From Yersinia sp041179305 (GTDB taxonomy: Bacteria; Pseudomonadota; Gammaproteobacteria; Enterobacterales; Enterobacteriaceae), in NCBI GenBank assembly GCA_041179305.1, contig JBEGTQ010000175.1, positions 1 through 10,192 of the forward strand: a stretch of DNA of 10,192 nucleotides, given 5' to 3'. This document shows, piece after piece, positions 1-5,088 of the stretch (the stretch's first letter is position 1; every line of letters starts with the position of its first letter). The notes under the pieces were generated by a model. That model saw nothing but the letters and a program-made list of their open reading frames with translations, was not told the DNA's origin and did not search any database. Position numbers and translations under genes: made by a program.

Positions 1-336
1 CACCATTTTGTTGAACAAGGCAAGTTTGATCAAGCAGCACAGCAACTCAGCCAGGCGCTGGGTCAGACAAAAGATGAAAATCTACTGTCGTTGATCAATC
101 TGCGTCTTGCTCGTGTGCAGCTACAATTAAAAAAACCAGATGAGGCGTTGAAAACGCTGAATGCGGTACAAGGCGATGGCTGGACTGCGATGGCTCAAGA
201 TGTTCGTGGCGATACGTTATTAAGCAAGGGTGACATCGTAGGTGCACGCGCAGCTTACAGTAAAGGCATCGAATCCAATGCTTCTCAGGCGCTGCAAGCA
301 TTGTTGCGCATGAAATTGAATAACTTGTCCAACTAA
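1..336 (+). CDS. yfgM: YfgM, C-terminal part (translocon-associated TPR-like protein), 5' truncated by window
   Basis: The frame is open from base 1 to the TAA at 334-336, giving the last 111 residues; the start lies outside the window. The visible part is helical and TPR-like: pairs of amphipathic helices with alternating A/L/G, containing 'LRLARVQLQLKKPDEALKTL' and a later 'VRGDTLLSKGDIVGARAAYS'. It ends in 'MKLNNLSN', close to the remembered end of E. coli YfgM. Family knowledge: YfgM is a single-pass inner-membrane protein with a periplasmic TPR-like domain that associates with SecYEG and PpiD and helps hand secreted proteins to periplasmic chaperones. Its N-terminal membrane anchor would be in the missing part. 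The neighbour bamB starts 11 bases after the stop, and the bamB ribosome site AAGGGG overlaps this stop codon, so the two are probably cotranscribed and translationally coupled, as in the E. coli hisS-yfgM-bamB cluster. Confidence 0.9.
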   Translation, partial: HHFVEQGKFDQAAQQLSQALGQTKDENLLSLINLRLARVQLQLKKPDEALKTLNAVQGDGWTAMAQDVRGDTLLSKGDIVGARAAYSKGIESNASQALQALLRMKLNNLSN

Positions 337-347
337 GGGGTCTTCCC

Positions 348-1529
348 ATGCAATTGCGTCAAACACTCTTGGTAGGACTAGTTTCTGTTGCCCTATTGAG
401 TGGCTGTTCACTGTTTAACGGTGAAGAAGACGTGGTGACTATGTCGCCACTGCCAAAAGTTGAAAATCAGTTCATACCCAACAAAGTGTGGAGCACTTCT
501 GTTGGTGGTGGTATCGGTGATTATTACTCTCATTTGCGCCCCGCATGGCAGGGTACCACTGTTTTTGCCGCAAACCGTAAAGGTCTGGTGAAAGCGATGG
601 AAGCAAACAGCGGTAAGCAAATTTGGCAAACTGATTTGTCTGAAAAAACCAATTTCCTCTCCAGTAACCGTTCAGCCATGTTGTCTGGCGGTGTAACCGC
701 TTCTGGCGCACATGTGTATGTCGGTAGCGAGAAAGCGGTGGTTTATGCGCTGAATTCTGACGATGGACAGGTGGCATGGCAGACAGCCGTTGCTGGTGAA
801 GCCTTGTCCCGCCCGGTGGTGAGTGATGGCGTGGTCTTGATCCATACGTCGAACGGTATGCTGCAAGCATTGAATGAATCAGACGGCGCGATTAAGTGGT
901 CCTTAAACCTCGATACCCCTGCGTTGTCTCTGCGGGGTGAGTCTGCGCCAACAGTAGCATTTGGTGCAGCGATTGTCGGTGGTGACAATGGCCGTGTCAG
1001 CGCGGTGATGATGGAGCAAGGTCAACTGATCTGGCAGCAACGTATTTCACCAGTGACCGGTACCACTGAAATTGACCGTCTGAATGATGTTGATACTACT
1101 CCTGTGGTAGTCGATAGTGTGATTTATGCGCTGGCTTATAACGGCAACTTGACTGCACTGGATCTGCGTTCGGGCCAGGTTGTGTGGAAGCGTGAAATGG
1201 GTTCAGTGAATGACATTATTGTCAACGGCGGCACTATCTATCTGGTTGATCAAAATGATCGCATCGTTGCGTTGAAAGCTGATGGTGGCATAACCCTTTG
1301 GAGTCAAAACGATTTATTGCATCGTAACTTGACTGCACCAGTGATGTATAATGGTTATTTGGTGGTAGGTGATGCTGAAGGTTATCTGCACTGGCTGAAT
1401 ACCGATGATGGTCGTTTTGTTGCTCAGCAAAGTGTGGACAGCTCCGGCTTCCTGAGTGCGCCAGTGGTTGCCAGCGATAAGCTGTTGATCCAAGCCAAAG
1501 GCGGCACGGTATATGCGTTTACCCGTTAA
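348..1529 (+). CDS. bamB: BamB, outer-membrane protein assembly lipoprotein
   Basis: This 393-residue protein is almost the length of E. coli BamB (392). The N-terminus is a lipoprotein signal: MQLRQ, a hydrophobic stretch to residue 16, then the lipobox L17-S18-G19-C20. Cys20 should be lipidated, and Ser21 at +2 fits sorting to the outer membrane. The rest is a series of PQQ/WD-like blades with recurring 'Y(A/V)LN..DG...W' patterns, such as 'VYALNSDDGQVAWQT' and 'LTALDLRSGQVVWKR', ending in 'GGTVYAFTR'. This fits the eight-bladed beta-propeller of the family. Known role: BamB binds the BamA POTRA domains and helps the BAM complex insert beta-barrel proteins into the outer membrane. The start at 348 is set by AAGGGG (335-340), seven bases upstream, and by the signal peptide. 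Transcription probably comes from upstream of yfgM. The stop is followed by a small hairpin, an ERIC-like repeat and a terminator. Confidence 0.97.
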   Translation: MQLRQTLLVGLVSVALLSGCSLFNGEEDVVTMSPLPKVENQFIPNKVWSTSVGGGIGDYYSHLRPAWQGTTVFAANRKGLVKAMEANSGKQIWQTDLSEKTNFLSSNRSAMLSGGVTASGAHVYVGSEKAVVYALNSDDGQVAWQTAVAGEALSRPVVSDGVVLIHTSNGMLQALNESDGAIKWSLNLDTPALSLRGESAPTVAFGAAIVGGDNGRVSAVMMEQGQLIWQQRISPVTGTTEIDRLNDVDTTPVVVDSVIYALAYNGNLTALDLRSGQVVWKREMGSVNDIIVNGGTIYLVDQNDRIVALKADGGITLWSQNDLLHRNLTAPVMYNGYLVVGDAEGYLHWLNTDDGRFVAQQSVDSSGFLSAPVVASDKLLIQAKGGTVYAFTR

Positions 1530-1541
1530 CCTTGATTTAAA

Positions 1542-1556
1542 GCCTGTTCAACAGGC
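1542..1556 (+). other. Short perfect inverted repeat after bamB
   Basis: Twelve bases after the bamB stop, GCCTGTT and AACAGGC flank a single C, a perfect 7-bp inverted repeat that as RNA could form a small hairpin. No T-run follows: the sequence runs straight into the left end of the ERIC-like element. It may be an mRNA 3' hairpin or half of an older terminator split by the insertion. Its function is unknown. Confidence 0.4.
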
Positions 1557-1759
1557 CAACACCTAACGTTATTGAAGTTGCAGTAAGGCCAGCTTATGCA
1601 TGACAAATCAGTCGGTGGCCGATTTGAGCAGCATTTATGCTAGCCTGCAGGGTGAGCCTCAAGGAGGCTCATTCATCCGATGAGCTGATGCCCCGGTCAG
1701 TGATTTGGGAGAATGAGCGCCGCTAACACCGCTGCAACGTTCAAAGACGACAGGTTTTA
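1557..1759 (+). repeat. ERIC-like element, copy A, with internal insertion
   Basis: The element is about 200 bp with imperfect terminal inverted repeats: TTGAAGTTGCAG near the left end (1572-1583) and GCTGCAACGTTCAA near the right end (1731-1744). The right half, from about 1677 (CCGATGAGCTGATG, then GTCAGTGATTTGGG and the GCGCCGCTAACACCGCTGCAACG block), resembles the remembered ERIC consensus core and right arm. Between the arms lies roughly 70 bp of extra sequence not in basic 127-bp ERIC. It contains a perfect 8-bp hairpin, TGAGCCTC-AAG-GAGGCTCA (1653-1671). Bases 1631-1678 match copy B (6688-6735) at 44 of 48 positions in the same orientation. ERICs with internal insertions of this size are known in enterobacteria. 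There is no coding capacity. It sits between bamB and the terminator, so it is transcribed with bamB. End positions are approximate. Confidence 0.82.
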
Positions 1760-1793
1760 AGCGGCTCCTGAGGTTCAGGGGCCGTTTGTCTTC
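1759..1793 (+). terminator. Rho-independent terminator of the yfgM-bamB transcript
   Basis: A 13-bp stem is formed by 1759-1771 (AAGCGGCTCCTGA) and 1775-1787 (TCAGGGGCCGTTT), with loop GGT and two G-T pairs. It is followed by the imperfect U-tract TTTGTCTTCT. It lies directly after the right end of ERIC copy A and 64 bases before der's most likely transcript start. The stem is strong but the U-run is broken by G and C, so some read-through into der is likely. Confidence 0.72.
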
Positions 1794-1807
1794 TAAAAAC
1801 GGCGTTG

Positions 1808-1836
1808 TTGAAGATCCGGTACAGCGCTGTAATGAT
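1808..1836 (+). promoter_or_regulatory. Candidate der promoter
   Basis: The candidate is TTGAAG (1808-1813), a 17-base spacer, then AATGAT (1831-1836) preceded by TGT, an extended -10 arrangement. Each hexamer matches the sigma-70 consensus at four of six positions. It lies after the bamB terminator and before der, where an independent promoter is expected, and predicts a transcript start near 1843 with a leader of about 20 bases. Confidence 0.4.
1820..1831. promoter_or_regulatory. 12-bp perfect palindrome in the der promoter spacer
   Basis: TACAGCGCTGTA is a perfect 12-bp palindrome. It occupies the downstream part of the spacer of the candidate der promoter and touches the first base of the -10. 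It could be an operator half-site pair, a small RNA hairpin, or chance. I do not recognise it as the box of a known regulator; it is not the LexA box, whose arms are the other way round. Confidence 0.3.
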
Positions 1837-1864
1837 TTGAAAATTAAGTAATGAGGCTTCAACA

Positions 1865-3352
1865 ATGATACCTGTCATCGCGCTGGTCGGGCGCCCGAAT
1901 GTGGGGAAATCCACTTTATTTAACCGCTTAACGCACACCCGAGATGCGTTAGTTGCGGACTTTCCTGGGCTAACACGTGATCGTAAATACGGCCGTGCCG
2001 AGGTCGAAGGTCATGAATTTATTGTTATCGATACTGGCGGTATTGATGGCACAGAAGATGGCGTAGAAACTAAAATGGCGGGTCAATCGTTATTGGCGAT
2101 TGAAGAGGCCGATATCGTGTTGTTTATGGTGGATGCTCGTGCCGGATTAATGCCTGCAGATCAGGGCATTGCCCAACATTTGCGTAGCCGTGAAAAAGCC
2201 ACTTTCCTCGTTGCCAACAAAACGGATGGTATTGACCCTGATACGGCTACAGCCGATTTCTATTCATTGGGTTTAGGCGAGGTTCACGCGATTGCGGCTT
2301 CTCATGGCCGTGGTGTAACTCAGTTGATCGAAGATGTGATGGCGCCGTATATGGATGCCAAAGAACCAGAAGTTGAGCTGACAGAAGAAGAAGCCAATGC
2401 GGCTTACTGGGCTGCACAGGAAGCTGACGGCGACGAGATTCAGGAAGATGAAGGGGAAGATAACTTTGATCCACGGACGTTACCAATTAAATTGGCGATT
2501 GTCGGGCGTCCTAATGTGGGTAAGTCCACACTAACAAACCGTATCCTTGGTGAAGATCGTGTTGTGGTGTATGACATGCCAGGTACCACCCGTGACAGTA
2601 TTTATATCCCGATGACCCGCGATGAGCGCGAATACATCCTGATTGATACTGCCGGGGTGCGTAAACGCGGCAAAATCACGGAAACGGTTGAAAAATTCTC
2701 TGTTATCAAAACATTGCAGGCGATCGAAGATTCCAATGTTGTGCTGCTGGTTATTGATGCCCGTGATGGTATTTCGGATCAAGATTTGTCACTGTTAGGA
2801 TTTATTCTTAATAGTGGGCGTTCACTTGTTATTACAGTCAATAAATGGGACGGCATGACGGAAGAAGCCCGTGAGCAGGTCAAAGATATGCTGGATCTGC
2901 GCCTTGGCTTTATAGATTTTGCCCGTATCCACTTCATTTCTGCCTTGCATGGCAGCGGTGTAGGTAACCTGTTTGAATCCATTAAAGAGGCTTATGATTG
3001 TTCTACTAAGCGGGTGGGTACATCAATGCTGACCCGTATTATGCAAATGGCAGAGGAAGACCATCAACCTCCTTTAGTACGGGGGCGTCGCGTGAAGCTG
3101 AAATATGCACATGCCGGTGGTTATAATCCGCCAATTGTGGTTATCCACGGTAATCAGGTGACCGATTTATCTGATTCGTATAAACGTTATCTGATGAATT
3201 ATTTTCGCCGTTCGCTGAAAGTGATGGGTACACCTATTCGTATTCAGTTTAAAGAGGGTGAAAACCCGTTTGCTGATAAGCGTAATACCTTAACGCCGAA
3301 CCAGATGCGTAAACGTAAGCGTTTGATGTCGCATCTGAAAAAAGGTAAGTAA
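1865..3352 (+). CDS. der: Der (EngA), double-domain GTPase for 50S ribosome assembly
   Basis: The product is 495 residues (E. coli about 490) with two GTPase domains in tandem, the family hallmark. Domain 1: P-loop GRPNVGKST (9-17), T37 in the switch, DTGG (56-59), NKTD (118-121). An acidic linker of about 40 residues, rich in E and D, ends near residue 205. Domain 2: GRPNVGKST (214-222), TTRDS (241-245), DTAG (261-264), NKWD (326-329). The C-terminal KH-like domain runs from about 355 to 475 and is followed by a basic tail ending 'RKRKRLMSHLKKGK'. All G1, G3 and G4 motifs are intact in both domains. Der is essential and acts in the cytoplasm in late maturation of the large ribosomal subunit. 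The ATG at 1865 follows GAGG (1853-1856) by eight bases and places the P-loop where E. coli has it. A terminator follows directly; yfgJ, next to der in E. coli, is not here. Confidence 0.98.
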   Translation: MIPVIALVGRPNVGKSTLFNRLTHTRDALVADFPGLTRDRKYGRAEVEGHEFIVIDTGGIDGTEDGVETKMAGQSLLAIEEADIVLFMVDARAGLMPADQGIAQHLRSREKATFLVANKTDGIDPDTATADFYSLGLGEVHAIAASHGRGVTQLIEDVMAPYMDAKEPEVELTEEEANAAYWAAQEADGDEIQEDEGEDNFDPRTLPIKLAIVGRPNVGKSTLTNRILGEDRVVVYDMPGTTRDSIYIPMTRDEREYILIDTAGVRKRGKITETVEKFSVIKTLQAIEDSNVVLLVIDARDGISDQDLSLLGFILNSGRSLVITVNKWDGMTEEAREQVKDMLDLRLGFIDFARIHFISALHGSGVGNLFESIKEAYDCSTKRVGTSMLTRIMQMAEEDHQPPLVRGRRVKLKYAHAGGYNPPIVVIHGNQVTDLSDSYKRYLMNYFRRSLKVMGTPIRIQFKEGENPFADKRNTLTPNQMRKRKRLMSHLKKGK

Positions 3353-3362
3353 TATCAATAAA

Positions 3363-3384
3363 GCGCGGGCATCCCGCGCGTTTT
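3363..3384. terminator. Bidirectional terminator between der and xseA
   Basis: GCGCGGG (3363-3369), loop CAT and CCCGCGC (3373-3379) give a 7-bp all-GC stem followed by GTTTTA for der. On the minus strand the same stem is followed by TTTATTGATATT, so it can also end xseA transcripts. It lies ten bases after the der stop, and convergent genes on either side fit a shared terminator. Confidence 0.85.
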
Positions 3385-3423
3385 ACATTCTTAGCGCACG
3401 GTCTGGGGAATTTGCACTTTGGG

Positions 3424-3540
3424 TTAGCGCTCAAGAGGCAGAAAAAGTGGGCGGTCAGTCATGGTTTGGGAAATCAGGCTGCCTGCATGTAATTTCAGGG
3501 TGCCTGATCTATTGGTATTACCCAGCGTATTATTACGCAT
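3424..3540 (-). CDS. Hypothetical 38-residue ORF downstream of xseA
   Basis: On the minus strand an ATG (3538-3540) opens a 38-codon frame to TAA (3424-3426). The product starts MRNNTLGN, contains GTLKLHAGSLISQTMTDRP and ends LFLPLER. The ATG is nine bases after the xseA stop. The only Shine-Dalgarno-like sequence, AGGAG inside the last codons of xseA, is 15 bases from the ATG, longer than usual. I recognise no family, and there are no cysteine pairs or membrane segment. The position is where E. coli has yfgJ, but this lacks the zinc-ribbon cysteines of YfgJ and is not a remnant of it that I can recognise. It may be a real small gene cotranscribed with xseA or a chance frame. Confidence 0.3.
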   Translation of the reverse strand: MRNNTLGNTNRSGTLKLHAGSLISQTMTDRPLFLPLER

Positions 3541-3549
3541 TCGCTGACA

Positions 3550-4920
3550 CTATCGCTCCTGCTGTTGTGATTTCTTCGACACATTGATTTGTGTGATTTC
3601 ACTTTCAACCCAACCGTCTTGTAGTCTGGTGGTTAGTTTATCACCGGCCTGTACCTGTTGGGTGGTTTTCAGCACCATACCTGCCGGGGTTTGTGTGACA
3701 CTGTAGCCACGTGCCAGTGTCGCTAATGGACTCACGGCTTCCAACTGTGAGCAGGCGATACCAAAACGTTGGTGATAGCCATTAAGCTGGCGCTCCAGAG
3801 CCTGGCGCAAACGGTATTCTTGCTGCTGCACCTGTTGGCTATAACGGTGAATCTGCCCTTGCGGTTGTACCTGCGCGAGGCGCTGCTGACAGCGTTCAGT
3901 GTGGCGGCTTAATCGGCGGATATGGTTTTGCACATTTTCTGCCAATCGGCGCTGTAATTTCAGCAATAATGTCTGTTGACGTGCCAGCCGTAAATGCGGG
4001 TGTTGTTGTTGTAAACGGTGCTCAAGGCGAGTGAATTGCTGGTTGCGCTGTGCCAGATAATAATCCATCGCCATCTCCATCCGTTGCTGCCGGCCCTGAA
4101 TTTGCCTTACCAGCTCAATCTGGTTGCGGCTCACCAACTCTGCGGCGGCTGATGGGGTGGGTGCACGTAAATCGGCGACAAAATCGGTGATAGTGACGTC
4201 TGTTTCATGACCAACAGCACTGACAACAGGGATGCGGCTGTTAAATATTGCGCGAGCGACGTGTTCGTCGTTAAAGCTCCACAAATCTTCCTGTGAGCCG
4301 CCGCCACGCCCGACGATCAATACATCGCATTCAGCACGTTGGTTAGCCAGTTGAATTGCTCGGATTATCTGTATTGGTGCATCAGCACCTTGCACTGCTG
4401 TTGGGTAAACTATAACTGGAAGTGATGGGTCGCGGCGTTGTAGAACCTGTAAAATATCGTGCAGTGCCGCACCACTGGTCGAAGTGATTACCCCGACTTG
4501 CCTGGCTGGCTCGGGTAGTGGTTGTTTATGATTTTGATCAAACAGGCCTTCCGAGGTCAGTTGCTGCTTGAGTTGATCAAATTGCTGTTGCAGCAATCCA
4601 TCACCGGCAGGTTGCATGCTTTCGGTAATTAACTGATAGTCGCCGCGTGGTTCATACAGGGTGATCGATGCTTTGACCAACACTTGTTGACCATTTTGTG
4701 GCCGGAACGTGGTACGGCGATTACTGTTACGAAACATCGCGCAACGCACCTGCGCCTGGGCGTCTTTCAGGGTGAAATACCAATGTCCGGATGACGGCTG
4801 GGAGAAATTGGATATCTCGGCAGTGAGCCAAATTTGGCCCATTTCCATTTCCAGCAGTTGCCGCACGGACTGATTAAGGCGGCTGACAGTAAATATCGTT
4901 GATGCGAAAGATTGCGACAT
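3550..4920 (-). CDS. xseA: Exonuclease VII large subunit
   Basis: I place the start at the ATG complementary to 4918-4920 (MSQSFAST), ten codons inside the longest frame. This gives 456 residues, the same as E. coli, and puts known residues at E. coli numbers. Domains: an N-terminal OB-fold (about 10-105, 'EISNFSQPSSGHWYFTLKD') for single-stranded DNA; a catalytic domain (about 130-270) with 'GAALHDIL' (D155), 'VGRGGGSQEDLWSFND' (R205) and 'SAVGHETDVT' (H238, D241); then a long Q/R-rich helical region (about 270-400) that in the family binds XseB; and a short C-terminal segment containing ARGYS. All four remembered essential residues D155, R205, H238 and D241 are present. With the small subunit XseB, encoded elsewhere, it degrades single-stranded DNA to oligonucleotides from both ends in repair. 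The AGG five bases before the ATG is a modest ribosome site. It is divergent from guaB, convergent with der. Confidence 0.97.
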   Translation of the reverse strand: MSQSFASTIFTVSRLNQSVRQLLEMEMGQIWLTAEISNFSQPSSGHWYFTLKDAQAQVRCAMFRNSNRRTTFRPQNGQQVLVKASITLYEPRGDYQLITESMQPAGDGLLQQQFDQLKQQLTSEGLFDQNHKQPLPEPARQVGVITSTSGAALHDILQVLQRRDPSLPVIVYPTAVQGADAPIQIIRAIQLANQRAECDVLIVGRGGGSQEDLWSFNDEHVARAIFNSRIPVVSAVGHETDVTITDFVADLRAPTPSAAAELVSRNQIELVRQIQGRQQRMEMAMDYYLAQRNQQFTRLEHRLQQQHPHLRLARQQTLLLKLQRRLAENVQNHIRRLSRHTERCQQRLAQVQPQGQIHRYSQQVQQQEYRLRQALERQLNGYHQRFGIACSQLEAVSPLATLARGYSVTQTPAGMVLKTTQQVQAGDKLTTRLQDGWVESEITQINVSKKSQQQER

Positions 4921-4954
4921 GTGACCTGGATCAAATTTTAAAACAATCACTTAA

Positions 4955-4989
4955 TTGATCGATATTACCTGCATCATAACGATTGGCAA
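4955..4989 (-). promoter_or_regulatory. Candidate xseA promoter
   Basis: Read on the minus strand: TTGCCA (4989-4984, five of six to the -35 consensus), a 16-base spacer, TAATAT (4967-4962, four of six to the -10). The expected start is near 4955, giving a leader of about 35 bases before the xseA ATG. The guaB operator begins 24 bp upstream of this -35, so a regulator bound there could touch both promoters. Confidence 0.4.
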
Positions 4990-5009
4990 GAAAAATTATG
5001 AGAAAGTGC

Positions 5010-5045
5010 TGGAGGCAAGCGATTACGCTCTGTATAATGCCACGG
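5010..5045 (+). promoter_or_regulatory. guaBA promoter
   Basis: A perfect -10 TATAAT (5033-5038) has only a weak -35 (TGGAGG, 5010-5015) at 17 bases, typical of a promoter tuned by stringent response and by regulators. The predicted start is near 5044-5045. The block ACGCTCTGTATAATGCC and the following GGCAATATTT match what I remember of the E. coli guaB promoter almost base for base, which supports the assignment. Confidence 0.85.
5013..5028. promoter_or_regulatory. PurR-type operator in the guaB promoter
   Basis: AGGCAAGCGATTACGC fits the PurR consensus ANGCAANCGNTTNCNT at every fixed position except the last (C for T). It overlaps the -35 region of the guaB promoter, the position of the known PurR site in E. 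coli guaBA. Binding of PurR with hypoxanthine or guanine should repress guaBA when purines are plentiful. Confidence 0.75.
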
Positions 5046-5087
5046 CAATATTTTATCTTTTTACATTCACCTTGGTGAGATATTGCC
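5044..5087 (+). promoter_or_regulatory. guaB 5' leader fold: mRNA 5' end pairs next to the start codon
   Basis: GGCAATAT (5044-5051) and ATATTGCC (5080-5087) form a perfect 8-bp stem. The 5' arm is the predicted first nucleotides of the mRNA and the 3' arm ends one base before the guaB ATG. The loop holds the Shine-Dalgarno GGTGAG (5074-5079), which can itself pair in TCAC-CTTG-GTGA (5067-5078) with a CUUG tetraloop. From memory the E. coli guaB leader has the same outer arms, suggesting conservation. A role in translation control or mRNA stability is inference. Confidence 0.5.
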
Positions 5088-5088
5088 C

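Larger units (their letters stand above)
1803..1867 (+). promoter_or_regulatory. der leader: long-range stem covering the start codon
   Basis: Bases 1803-1813 (CGTTGTTGAAG) can pair with 1857-1867 (CTTCAACAATG): eleven consecutive pairs, one of them G-U, and the last three bases of the 3' arm are the der ATG itself. The loop holds the Shine-Dalgarno GAGG at 1853-1856, directly beside the stem, and a perfect 12-bp palindrome. In an RNA read through from bamB, the start codon would be buried. If transcription starts near 1843, as the promoter candidate suggests, the 5' arm is absent and the start is free. The pairing is seen in the sequence; the regulatory meaning is inference. Confidence 0.4.

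Noticed and set aside
1557..1759. Insertion sequence with transposase, or CRISPR array
   Set aside because: There is no coding capacity and no regularly spaced repeats; two dispersed copies of about 200 bp with inverted ends fit a non-autonomous ERIC-type repeat.
4921..4950. Extension of xseA ten codons upstream to an ATG at 4950
   Set aside because: The internal start gives 456 residues and keeps D155, R205, H238 and D241 at family positions.
5083..5088. TTG at 5083 as a guaB start, two codons before the ATG
   Set aside because: It lies inside the leader stem, is too close to the ribosome site, and MLRI at 5089 gives the E. coli numbering with Cys305.
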